Shown in pieces: positions 33,320-41,320 of a stretch of DNA of 64,000 nt. The position numbers and the translations under genes were made by a program. Position 1 is the stretch's first letter; every line of letters starts with the position of its first letter. The DNA comes from Methylotenera_A sp031399315 (lineage in GTDB: Bacteria; Pseudomonadota; Gammaproteobacteria; Burkholderiales; Methylophilaceae), in assembly GCA_031399315.1 (NCBI GenBank), contig JANNOS010000106.1, positions 1-64,000 of the forward strand. The letters run 5' to 3'. Below the pieces are notes generated by a model that made no database searches, was not told the DNA's origin, and was given only the letters and a program-made list of their open reading frames with translations.

Positions 33320-34207
33320 TTGAATAAATTAGTCATCTTTGGTGTAGGCTTAATTGGCGGGTCGGTTGCATTGGCTTTGAAAAAGGCTGGAAGCGCGCCG
33401 CACATCGTCGGTGTCGGGCGCACAGAAAAAAGTTTGCAAAATGCTTTAGATTTAGGCGTAATTGATTCGGCGCAAACCAATATCAGCGATGCACTTGAAG
33501 GTGCAGATTTAATCTTGATTGCCGCACCTGTGGCACAAACTGCTAGTATTTTGCAAAGTATTAAGCCGCATTTAAATCAGCACACAGTTATTACTGACGC
33601 AGGCAGCACCAAGGGCGACGTGCTGGCCTGTGCGAAAGAAATTTTAGGCGAGCAATTTAACCAATTTGTTGGCGGCCACCCCATTGCAGGCGCAGAGAAA
33701 TCTGGCGTTGCGGCAGCAAAAAGTGACTTATTTTTAGGCAAAAATGTTGTCTTAACACCTGCAACTTTGAATAATGATGCTCTGCAGACCAACATCCATG
33801 CGGTTCACAGAGCATCTGAATTATGGGTCGCATGCGGTGCGAATGTCAGTGAAATGCCTGCTGAAACGCACGATAGTATCTTCGCCGCTGTGAGCCACTT
33901 ACCGCATTTATTAGCGTTTGCCTTGGTCGATGATATTGCCTCACGCCCTAACGCGGAACAATTATTTAGCTTCGCCGCCAGCGGCTTTAGAGACTTTACC
34001 CGTATTGCAGGTAGCCACCCTGAGATGTGGCGCGACATTAGCCTTGCTAACAAACCTGCATTACTAGCAGAAATAACTGCCTTTGAAAACGAACTAGCTC
34101 AATTAAAACAACACCTTAAAAACGATGATGCGAATGGCTTACAAGCACTTTTTGAGCGCGCCAGTGTTGCGCGCAATAATTGGGCGAAAGAAAGAGAAAA
34201 ACAGTAG
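33320..34207 (+). CDS. tyrA: Prephenate/arogenate dehydrogenase
   Basis: Last committed step to tyrosine. The TTG at 33320 gives 295 residues starting (M)NKLVIFGVGLIGGSVALALK with the Rossmann GxGLIGGS; no ATG is close. Other motifs: AAPVAQT, TDAGSTKGDV, GGHPIAGAEKSG and HDSIFAAVSHLPHLLAFAL. It lacks the chorismate mutase domain, as in most betaproteobacteria. A 39-bp palindromic element (33777-33815) lies in the gene and gives ALQTNIHAVHRAS before the conserved ACGANVSEM. It is 3 bp from aroA. Confidence 0.94.
   Translation: MNKLVIFGVGLIGGSVALALKKAGSAPHIVGVGRTEKSLQNALDLGVIDSAQTNISDALEGADLILIAAPVAQTASILQSIKPHLNQHTVITDAGSTKGDVLACAKEILGEQFNQFVGGHPIAGAEKSGVAAAKSDLFLGKNVVLTPATLNNDALQTNIHAVHRASELWVACGANVSEMPAETHDSIFAAVSHLPHLLAFALVDDIASRPNAEQLFSFAASGFRDFTRIAGSHPEMWRDISLANKPALLAEITAFENELAQLKQHLKNDDANGLQALFERASVARNNWAKEREKQ
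33777..33815 (+). repeat. 39-bp palindromic element, copy 4 (inside tyrA)
   Basis: ATGCTCTGCAG and TCACAGAGCAT flank the loop ACCAACATCCATGCGGT. With the outer G/C pair (33776 and 33816) the terminal stem GATGCTCTG/CAGAGCATC is a perfect 9 bp. It is read in frame as A-L-Q-T-N-I-H-A-V-H-R-A. It is the best-preserved palindrome of the set. Confidence 0.75.
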
Positions 34208-34210
34208 TTT

Positions 34211-35503
34211 ATGGAACCAAAAAACTTACCTGCCGCGAGTCGCGCCGATGGTGATATTACGCTACCTGGCTCAAAAAGTATTTCAAATCGTACACTACTA
34301 TTAGCTGCCCTAGCGGATGGAGTGTCACCTGTGGAAGGCTTACTAAAGTCCGACGACACTGGACGCATGCTAGAAGCACTTGAGATGCTTGGTATAGAAA
34401 TTGATAAGAATGAGCAAAGTGACAGCATCATTCTTTTCGGTTGCAATGGGGAATTTCCTAACAAACAGGCAGATCTGTTTTTAGGCAATGCAGGCACCGC
34501 ATTTCGTCCACTCACTGCTGCACTCGCCTTGTCTGGCGGGTACTACTCACTATCAGGTGTTCCACGTATGCACGAGCGCCCAATTGGCGATTTGGTGGAT
34601 GCACTACGTCAAATCGGCGCGAATATTGAATACACAGGTAACGAAGGTTTTCCGCCACTTAAAATCTCCCCTGCTAACATAGATGTGAGCAAACCGATTC
34701 AAATTCGTGGTGATGTTTCCAGCCAGTTTTTAACCGCTCTTTTAATGGCACTGCCGCTGACCAAGCAAAAAGCCACCATACAAGTGGTGGGCGAACTCAT
34801 ATCCAAACCTTACATTGAAATTACACTTAATTTGATGAAAAAATTTGGCATAAGTGTAGAACGCGAAGGCTGGCAAAAATTCATCATCCCGAGTAACTCG
34901 AACTACCTTTCTCCTGAGCATATTCTTGTTGAAGGTGATGCTTCTAGCGCTTCTTATTTCTTTGCGGCTGGTGCAATCGCAGGTGGAGTATTTGTCGAAG
35001 GAATTACAAAAGATAGCATTCAAGGTGATATTTTATTTGCTGAAGAAATCAAGAAAATGGGAGCTCAAGTCACCTATTTAGCAGACCGCGTTTTGGTACA
35101 AATGCCAGAAAATGGTCAGAAACTCAAAGCTATCGACCTTGACTGCAACCATATTCCAGACGCCGCCATGACGCTAGCTATCATGGCCTTATTTGCTGAC
35201 GGCACAACAACATTACGCAATATTGCCAGTTGGCGTGTAAAAGAAACCGACCGCATCGCCGCAATGGCAAAAGAGTTAGACAAAGTAGGGGCAAAAGTTG
35301 TAACAGGTGCTGATTTCATCCAAATCACACCACCCGCCCAACTTACGCCTAATGCGGTGATTGATACTTACGACGACCACCGCATGGCGATGTGCTTTTC
35401 ACTTGTTTCACTAGGCGGCGTGCCAATTACGATTAACGACCCAAAATGCGTAGCCAAAACATTCCCCAATTATTTTGAAGAGTTTGCAAAAATTGTCAGC
35501 TAA
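34211..35503 (+). CDS. aroA: 3-phosphoshikimate 1-carboxyvinyltransferase (EPSP synthase)
   Basis: Sixth step of the shikimate pathway. The 430-residue product has LPGSKSISNRTLLLAALA at the N-terminus, LFLGNAGTAFRPLTAALA, the GDASSASYFFAAGAIAGG region, and the second-domain DAAMTLAIMALFADGTTTLR and KETDRIAAMAKEL. Length is typical of the class I enzyme. It overlaps the start of cmk by 11 bp and is 3 bp from tyrA, so the three genes are one transcription unit. Confidence 0.97.
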   Translation: MEPKNLPAASRADGDITLPGSKSISNRTLLLAALADGVSPVEGLLKSDDTGRMLEALEMLGIEIDKNEQSDSIILFGCNGEFPNKQADLFLGNAGTAFRPLTAALALSGGYYSLSGVPRMHERPIGDLVDALRQIGANIEYTGNEGFPPLKISPANIDVSKPIQIRGDVSSQFLTALLMALPLTKQKATIQVVGELISKPYIEITLNLMKKFGISVEREGWQKFIIPSNSNYLSPEHILVEGDASSASYFFAAGAIAGGVFVEGITKDSIQGDILFAEEIKKMGAQVTYLADRVLVQMPENGQKLKAIDLDCNHIPDAAMTLAIMALFADGTTTLRNIASWRVKETDRIAAMAKELDKVGAKVVTGADFIQITPPAQLTPNAVIDTYDDHRMAMCFSLVSLGGVPITINDPKCVAKTFPNYFEEFAKIVS

Positions 35504-36170
35504 TCCTATTCCAGTTATCGCGATTGATGGTCCTTCTGCCAGCGGTAAAGGCACCGTCTCACAATTGGTAGCTGAAAAGCTTGGCTTTCATTACCTAGAC
35601 TCTGGCGCACTCTATAGAATCGTCGCGCTGGCGGCGGCGCAGCAACATATGGCTTGGAGCGACGCCGAAGCGCTCGGCAAACTAGCTGCAACGCTCAATA
35701 TTCAATTTAAAAACGGTGAAATTTACTTAAACCAAACTATTGTCTCTGAGGCAGTACGCAGCGAAGAGATGAGTCGCGGCGCCTCAGAAGTCGCTATTCA
35801 CAGCCAAGTGCGTAACGCGCTATTTGATTTGCAACAAAGTTTTCGCAAGGCACCTGGCCTTGTGGCCGACGGTCGCGACATGGCTTCAGTCGTATTTAAG
35901 GATGCTGCGCTTAAGATTTTTCTTACTGCCCATGTTGAAATACGCGCCGAGCGCCGCTATAAACAACCTATTGGCAAGAACATATCTGCTAATTACGCAA
36001 AAATTCTGCAAGACTTACAAGAGCGTGACACACGCGATAGCCAGCGCAGGGCTTCACCCCTTGTACAAACCCCAGATGCGGTGCTTTTAGACACTAGCTA
36101 TCGGTCAATTAACGATGCCGTAGAATTTGTTCTCGCCGCATATAAAAATATTTTGCAAAATATTGCATAA
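35493..36170 (+). CDS. cmk: Cytidylate kinase
   Basis: Phosphorylates CMP and dCMP. The 225-residue product begins (M)SANPIPVIAIDGPSASGKGT with the P-loop, followed by FHYLDSGALYR, the DGRDMASVVF lid-region motif, and RAERRYKQ. The start is uncertain because only TTG codons are available (35475, 35484, 35493), all inside the aroA end; the third gives the shortest N-terminus as in relatives. Next is rpsA, 161 bp away. Confidence 0.93.
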   Translation: MSANPIPVIAIDGPSASGKGTVSQLVAEKLGFHYLDSGALYRIVALAAAQQHMAWSDAEALGKLAATLNIQFKNGEIYLNQTIVSEAVRSEEMSRGASEVAIHSQVRNALFDLQQSFRKAPGLVADGRDMASVVFKDAALKIFLTAHVEIRAERRYKQPIGKNISANYAKILQDLQERDTRDSQRRASPLVQTPDAVLLDTSYRSINDAVEFVLAAYKNILQNIA

Positions 36171-36185
36171 AATCACTTTAAGTCA

Positions 36186-36214
36186 TTGAACACAAGCTAT
36201 TTTTTGTGTACCAT
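36186..36214 (+). promoter_or_regulatory. Candidate sigma-70 promoter for rpsA
   Basis: TTGAAC (36186-36191), a 17-bp spacer and TACCAT (36209-36214), followed by a G/C-rich discriminator (GCTCGG). This would give a leader of roughly 110 nt for rpsA and fits growth-rate control of ribosomal genes. Predicted from sequence only. Confidence 0.45.
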
Positions 36215-36293
36215 GCTCGGTTCGTGCTGCGCTTTTAAACAATAAAATTGATAATCAACAAAATTATTTAGTTTGCAGCTTTATATTAACTAC

Positions 36294-36309
36294 CCCACTG
36301 CTAGGTGGG
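36294..36309 (+). promoter_or_regulatory. Leader hairpin just upstream of rpsA
   Basis: CCCAC (36294-36298) and GTGGG (36305-36309) around TGCTAG can form a small hairpin 22 bp before the rpsA ATG. The rpsA start has no good Shine-Dalgarno. Structured leaders with weak ribosome sites are a known feature of rpsA autoregulation by S1 in other proteobacteria. Confidence 0.35.
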
Positions 36310-36331
36310 AAACTTTAGGTAACTTTTTTTA

Positions 36332-37846
36332 ATGGCTTCTACTTCCAACTCAACTCCATCTTCAATGGAATCCTTCGCCGCGCTTTTTGAAGAAAGCTTA
36401 GCGCGCCAAGAAATGCGCTCTGGCGAAGTAATTACCGCCGAAGTAATCTCAATCGATAGTGACCACGTCATTGTGAACGCTGGTCTTAAATCTGAAAGCG
36501 TGATTGACGCTAACGAATTCAAAAATGCTCAAGGTGAGCTTGAAGTGGCCATTGGCGACTTTGTAAAAGTATGTATCGAAAAACTCGAAGATGGTTTTGG
36601 CTCAACCCAACTTTCTCGCGAAAAAGCGAAGAAAATGGAAGCTTGGCTTGATTTAGAAGATGCAATGAACGAAGGCCGCGTGGTTAAAGGTTATGTAAGC
36701 GGCAAAGTAAAAGGCGGTTTACGCGTTTCTGTTAATGGCATTATGGCGTTCTTGCCTGGCTCATTGGTTGATGTTCGCCCAGTAAAAGACACCACACCAT
36801 TCGAAAACAAAGAGTGGGATTTCAAAGTAATTAAATTAGACCGCAAGCGTAACAATATTGTGGTTTCTCGCCGTGCTGTGATGGAAGTTTCAGCTGGTGC
36901 AGACCGTGAAGCATTGATGGGCTCATTGGTTGAAGGCGCAACGGTTAAAGGGATTGTTAAAAACATCACTGATTACGGCGCATTCGTTGACTTAGGTGGC
37001 ATCGACGGCTTACTACACATTACTGACTTAGCATGGCGTCGTGTAAAACACCCATCTGAAGTATTAACAGTAGGCGAAGAAGTTGAAGCAAAAATCTTGA
37101 AATTCGATCAAGAGAAAAACCGTGTTTCACTTGGTATCAAACAATTAGGCGATGACCCATGGGTGGCTTTAACCCGCCGTTATCCAGTAAGCACACGCTT
37201 ATTTGGCAAAGTATCAAATATCACTGACTATGGCGCATTCGTTGAGGTTGAGCCAGGTATCGAAGGTTTAGTTCACGTTTCAGAGATGGATTGGACCAAC
37301 AAAAATATTCATCCAGGCAAAATCGCACAATTAGGTGACGAAGTTGAAGTGATGATTCTTGAGATTGATGAAGATCGTCGTCGTTTATCACTTGGGATGA
37401 AACAATGTAAAGCAAACCCTTGGGATGATTTCTCAGCGACACATGCTAAAGGTGACAAAGTCTCTGGTCAGATTAAATCCATTACAGACTTTGGCGTGTT
37501 TATTGGCTTGCCAGGCGGTATTGATGGTTTAGTGCACTTGTCTGATCTTTCATGGACACAAGCTGGTGAAGAAGCGATTCGTAACTTCAAAAAAGGTGAT
37601 GAGCTAAACGCTGTAATTATCGCCATTGATGTAGAAAAAGAGCGCATTTCATTAGGCGTAAAACAATTGACTGAAGATCCATCAGGCGCATCATCAAGCT
37701 CTTCAACTGAAGAAAAAGCAGCTAAGCCAAAAGCTAAACCTGCAAAAACTAAAGCTGAAGAGATGAAGCCAGAAGAGAATGCAGCTGCAGCGGGAACAAC
37801 AAATCTTGGCGCTTTATTAAAAGCCAAAATGGACAGTAAGAAGTAA
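36332..37846 (+). CDS. rpsA: 30S ribosomal protein S1, five S1 motifs (sixth missing)
   Basis: Binds mRNA and the ribosome to help initiation. The 504-residue product has five S1 OB-fold repeats at about 31-97, 115-181, 202-271, 288-357 and 374-445 (the third and later ones with ITDYGAF, VEAKILKFD and similar). E. coli S1 has a sixth repeat after EDPF; here LTEDPSG is followed by a Ser/Lys/Pro/Ala-rich linker (SSSSSTEEKAAKPKAKPAK) and the normal end TTNLGALLKAKMDSKK. So the sixth repeat seems to have been lost while the tail was kept. Usual length is about 555-570 residues. Confidence 0.95.
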   Translation: MASTSNSTPSSMESFAALFEESLARQEMRSGEVITAEVISIDSDHVIVNAGLKSESVIDANEFKNAQGELEVAIGDFVKVCIEKLEDGFGSTQLSREKAKKMEAWLDLEDAMNEGRVVKGYVSGKVKGGLRVSVNGIMAFLPGSLVDVRPVKDTTPFENKEWDFKVIKLDRKRNNIVVSRRAVMEVSAGADREALMGSLVEGATVKGIVKNITDYGAFVDLGGIDGLLHITDLAWRRVKHPSEVLTVGEEVEAKILKFDQEKNRVSLGIKQLGDDPWVALTRRYPVSTRLFGKVSNITDYGAFVEVEPGIEGLVHVSEMDWTNKNIHPGKIAQLGDEVEVMILEIDEDRRRLSLGMKQCKANPWDDFSATHAKGDKVSGQIKSITDFGVFIGLPGGIDGLVHLSDLSWTQAGEEAIRNFKKGDELNAVIIAIDVEKERISLGVKQLTEDPSGASSSSSTEEKAAKPKAKPAKTKAEEMKPEENAAAAGTTNLGALLKAKMDSKK

Positions 37847-37902
37847 GATTGTTAGTTAAAGCAATCACCTTAATTAAGTTAAACTAAAGGCAACTATAAG
37901 CC

Positions 37903-38187
37903 ATGACAAAATCTGAATTAATTAATTTACTCGCTGAACGTTTTCCACAGCTTGTAGTGAAAGACGCAGAGCTATCTGTTAAAGCGATTTTAGATGCGAT
38001 GACAGATAACTTATCTACTGGTGAGCGTATCGAAATTAGGGGGTTTGGAAGCTTTAGCTTAAATTACAGACCCCCGCGTTTAGGTCGCAACCCTAAAACT
38101 GGCAGCAAAGTACAGGTACCTGCAAAACATGTACCTCACTTTAAAGCGGGTAAAGAGTTGCGTGATAGAGTTGATTCTGCAGAATAA
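37903..38187 (+). CDS. ihfB: Integration host factor subunit beta
   Basis: A 94-residue DNA-bending protein of the HU/IHF family; with IhfA it bends DNA at specific sites. It has TKSELINLLAERFPQL, VKAILDAMTDNLSTGERIEI, GFGSFSLNYRPPRLGRNPKT (the beta-ribbon arm) and VPHFKAGKELRDRV. It follows rpsA by 56 bp, as in most proteobacteria, and is followed by a strong terminator. Confidence 0.97.
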   Translation: MTKSELINLLAERFPQLVVKDAELSVKAILDAMTDNLSTGERIEIRGFGSFSLNYRPPRLGRNPKTGSKVQVPAKHVPHFKAGKELRDRVDSAE

Positions 38188-38237
38188 GTAATGGCTTAAC
38201 TAATAAACAGCAATCAAGTAAATAGCAATCAAGAAAA

Positions 38238-38266
38238 ACGGCGCTTAATCCAAGCGCCGTTTTTTA
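38238..38266 (+). terminator. Rho-independent terminator after ihfB
   Basis: A perfect 9-bp stem ACGGCGCTT/AAGCGCCGT (38238-38246 and 38252-38260) with loop AATCC, followed by a T run. It ends the tyrA-ihfB unit. Confidence 0.85.
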
Positions 38267-38398
38267 TTGAGTACCTTTTTTTATTGGGCGCCGTTTTTAT
38301 GTTGCAATTTTTATTTTGTTTTATGGCTACTTTTTATAATCATTAGCCAGTCACCCCAAGCTTAGGTAAAATAACATTCTCTATCACAAAGTAAAATT

Positions 38399-39613
38399 AT
38401 GACTGTTGAATTCGAATATTGGTGGTTACTAGTTCTACCGCTGTTTTTTACACTGGGCTGGATAGCCGCTCGCGTGGATATTAAGCAACTATTATCTGAA
38501 TCAACCACCCTGCCTGCTGCTTATTTTAAGGGCTTAAACTTTCTGATCAGCGATCAGCACGATAAAGCGGTAGAAGCTTTTTCTGAGGCCATGCAAGCCA
38601 ATACTGATTCACTCGAGTTGCACTTTGCGCTGGGCAGCCTATTTAGACGTACTGGCGAAACTGATCGCGCCATCAATATGCACCTTAATTTGCTGGATAA
38701 AAAAGAACTTACTCCAAACCAAAGAAGCGCGGTAAAAGCCGAGCTCGCGCAAGATTATTTAAAAGCAGGCCTGTATGACCGCGCTGAAGAACTATTTAAG
38801 GGGCTGGACGACACACGCTACCGTCAACCCGCGTTACACGCGCTGCTGGAAATTTATGTGCGCGAACGCGAGTGGACACAAGCCATTGAAACCGCAACTG
38901 AGCTAGAGCGCTTGTCTGGCGTGCCTTTTAGAAAAGAGATTGCACAATATTATTGTGAGCTTGCGATGAACGACATTATTGCGCAAAGACCAGATGGCGC
39001 GCGCAATATACTCCACATGGCATTAGATGCAAACAAAAACTGCGTGCGCGCCAACGTGTTATTAGGTGACCTAGAAGTGAGCGAAGGTGCACATCAAGCC
39101 GCAATTTCACACTGGAAGCGTATTGAATTTCAAAAGCCTCAATATTTAGGCTTAATTGCTGGCAAGATGCTAAAAAGCTACAGTGCTAGCGAACAGCTCA
39201 AAGAAGGTTTAGCGCAACTAAATACCTATTTAGATACTTACAAACTACCCTCACTTATGTCTGTGCTTTATGAGGCAACATTAGCTGAAGAAGGCCCTGA
39301 CAAAGCCGCGAAGCTCGCTAGAAATGAACTGATTCGCAAGCCGAATCTCACGACCTTAGATCAACTTTTGCAAGCACGTGCGATGGCGGACGAGACTAAA
39401 AAACCTGTCAAAAATCTAGGCAACAATCAAGACATTCAGCTTATGCAGCAAACCGTTCGCAATGCAATTGGCGATCGTGCTGCTTACCATTGCGATCAAT
39501 GTGGTTTTCGCGCTAAACAATACCACTGGCAGTGCCCCGCTTGCAACGCTTGGGAATCATTGCCTGCTGAACCTTCTGAAGCAATCAGCCGTGAAATGAC
39601 CATTAAAAAATAA
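38399..39613 (+). CDS. lapB: Lipopolysaccharide assembly protein LapB (YciM)
   Basis: An inner-membrane TPR protein that with FtsH regulates LpxC and so LPS synthesis. The 404 residues start with a membrane anchor (WLLVLPLFFTLGWIAARVD), continue as tetratricopeptide repeats (from about 40, AVEAFSEAMQANTDSLELHF) and end with a rubredoxin-type metal site YHCDQCGFRAKQYHWQCPAC (two CxxC pairs). The usual partner gene lapA is not found in the 211 bp upstream, which holds only a terminator and leader. Confidence 0.93.
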   Translation: MTVEFEYWWLLVLPLFFTLGWIAARVDIKQLLSESTTLPAAYFKGLNFLISDQHDKAVEAFSEAMQANTDSLELHFALGSLFRRTGETDRAINMHLNLLDKKELTPNQRSAVKAELAQDYLKAGLYDRAEELFKGLDDTRYRQPALHALLEIYVREREWTQAIETATELERLSGVPFRKEIAQYYCELAMNDIIAQRPDGARNILHMALDANKNCVRANVLLGDLEVSEGAHQAAISHWKRIEFQKPQYLGLIAGKMLKSYSASEQLKEGLAQLNTYLDTYKLPSLMSVLYEATLAEEGPDKAAKLARNELIRKPNLTTLDQLLQARAMADETKKPVKNLGNNQDIQLMQQTVRNAIGDRAAYHCDQCGFRAKQYHWQCPACNAWESLPAEPSEAISREMTIKK

Positions 39614-39625
39614 TGCCCAAGAATC

Positions 39626-40360
39626 ATGCAAAAGAATAATAGTAGAATACCTGATTCAAAAGTAATCGTCGCGCTAGATTATGCAGATGCAGCAAGCGCC
39701 ATTAAGCTAGTGAATCAGCTAGATCCTAGTCTATGTAAACTTAAGGTGGGGAAAGAGCTGTTTACTGCTGCTGGCCCACAATTGGTTGAAAAGCTCGTTA
39801 ATCAAGATTTTGATGTCTTTTTAGATTTAAAATTTCACGACATACCTAATACCGTGGCAAAAGCATGTGAAGCAGCCAGCAATCTAGGCGTGTGGATGCT
39901 AAACGTTCATGCCTCTGGCGGCAGTGCCATGATGCAAGCGGCGCTAGAGGGTGTAAATAAGAGCAAGCAGACACCTTATTTGATTGCGGTCACCATACTC
40001 ACCAGCATGAATCAAGCAAGCTTAAGTGAGATTGGCATTGAAAATACAGTCGAAAATCAGGTACTCAAGCTTGCAAAGTTAACACAACAAGCTGGTTTAC
40101 ACGGTGTGGTGTGTTCTGCACTCGAAGCAAAATTACTACGCCAACAACTAGGCGACAACTTTTGCTTAGTAACGCCAGGTATACGCCCAAATCCAGCGAA
40201 TACCAGCAGTGTCAACCAAGACGATCAATCTCGCGTTGTTACGCCACAGGATGCACTAAACAGCGGCGCTAGCTATCTTGTAATTGGCCGACCAATTACG
40301 CAAGCACCCAACCCACTCAAAGCGTTAGAACATATTTTGCAAGAAATGACGATTAATTAG
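39626..40360 (+). CDS. pyrF: Orotidine 5'-phosphate decarboxylase
   Basis: Last step of UMP synthesis. The 244-residue product has VIVALDYADAASAIKL, LCKLKVGKELF, the catalytic DLKFHDIPNTVAKA and the phosphate-binding TPGIRP and VIGRPITQAPNP. It is separated by 12 bp from lapB, so co-transcribed. Confidence 0.96.
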   Translation: MQKNNSRIPDSKVIVALDYADAASAIKLVNQLDPSLCKLKVGKELFTAAGPQLVEKLVNQDFDVFLDLKFHDIPNTVAKACEAASNLGVWMLNVHASGGSAMMQAALEGVNKSKQTPYLIAVTILTSMNQASLSEIGIENTVENQVLKLAKLTQQAGLHGVVCSALEAKLLRQQLGDNFCLVTPGIRPNPANTSSVNQDDQSRVVTPQDALNSGASYLVIGRPITQAPNPLKALEHILQEMTIN

Positions 40361-40481
40361 GTGATGTATCTGTAAGCTAGACGTAAGGCTTTGAATTTAC
40401 AATCAAAGCTAGTATTATTTGCAAGCGCCATACGCACGCATATGATTAATAAAAATTTAAAACACATAACGGAGAAACTTC

Positions 40482-41231
40482 ATGAAAAAAATACTCATCG
40501 CCTTATTGGCCTCGCTTGCTTTTAGCTTTAGTGCCTTTGCAGCAGTTAACTTAAATACTGCAACTCAAGCAGAGCTAGAAAGCCTAGATGGCATTGGCCC
40601 AGTAAGAGCAGCCGCGATTATTGATTACCGCAAAAAAAATGGTGGCTTTAAATCAATTGATGAGCTAGAAAAAGTTGATGGCGTTGGTGCAATTACATTA
40701 AAAAATGTGCGTAAAGATGTTGCCGTAAGTGGCCGAACAACTGTTATTGCGCCTGCTGCGGAAAGCAAGCCAGTGAAAGAAACAAAACCTACAAAAGATA
40801 CTAAGCCAGCTAAAGAATCAAAGCCTACCAAAGAGGTAAAAGCGGACGAACCAGCTAAAGAGACTAACGTTAAGGAAACCAAGGCAGTTGGCACTGAAAA
40901 AGCGGCCACTAGCGGAAAAATTGCGGATAGCAAAGAAGTAAAAGAAGAAAAGCCTGCCAAAGAATCTAAAGCCAAAAAAGATACTAAAGACAAAGAAGTG
41001 AAAAAAGAAAAAGAGGCTAAATCTGAAAAAACTGATAAAAAAGATGTAAAAACAGAAAAGTCTAAAAAAGCTGATACTGCTGACAAAGACAAAAAAGCAG
41101 ACGCAGATAAGAAGAAAGCCGCTGCTGATAAGAAGAAAGCCGCTGCTGATAAGAAAAAAGCGGATGCAAAAAAGAAAGCCGATAAAAAAGCGGCGGCTGA
41201 TACTAAAAAAGCTGAAGCAAAAGCCAAGTAA
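40482..41231 (+). CDS. ComEA-like helix-hairpin-helix protein with a long lysine/alanine-rich tail
   Basis: A 249-residue exported protein. A signal peptide (cut after AFA, about residue 20) precedes a helix-hairpin-helix DNA-binding domain (about 21-85, VNLNTATQAELESLDGIGPV, then KNGGFKSIDELEKVDGVG). The rest is a low-complexity tail made of K/E/T/P repeats (KETKPTKDTKPAKESKPTKE) and then K/A/D repeats (KKAAADKKKAAADKKKADA). ComEA binds incoming DNA in competent cells, but usual ComEA proteins lack such a tail; it resembles histone H1-like tails and could bind DNA nonspecifically. The coding DNA contains short direct repeats (about 41109-41160). Confidence 0.85.
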   Translation: MKKILIALLASLAFSFSAFAAVNLNTATQAELESLDGIGPVRAAAIIDYRKKNGGFKSIDELEKVDGVGAITLKNVRKDVAVSGRTTVIAPAAESKPVKETKPTKDTKPAKESKPTKEVKADEPAKETNVKETKAVGTEKAATSGKIADSKEVKEEKPAKESKAKKDTKDKEVKKEKEAKSEKTDKKDVKTEKSKKADTADKDKKADADKKKAAADKKKAAADKKKADAKKKADKKAAADTKKAEAKAK

Positions 41232-41273
41232 AAAATCACAACAGCAATTAAGTTACATCCGTTTTTACCAAAT

Positions 41274-41299
41274 AAAAAGCCCGCACAAGCGGGCTTTTT
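41274..41299. terminator. Bidirectional terminator between the ComEA-like and glycine-zipper genes
   Basis: AAAAAGCCCGC (41274-41284), loop ACAA, GCGGGCTTTTT (41289-41299). The A/T tracts on both sides let it end transcripts from both converging genes. Confidence 0.85.
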
Positions 41300-41320
41300 A
41301 ACGTACTAATACCATTTCAA

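Noticed and set aside
40625..41239. 204-residue reverse-strand ORF with hydrophobic repeats
   Set aside because: It is the antisense of the lysine-rich tail of the ComEA-like gene; lysine codons read backwards give Phe and Leu. No start signals.
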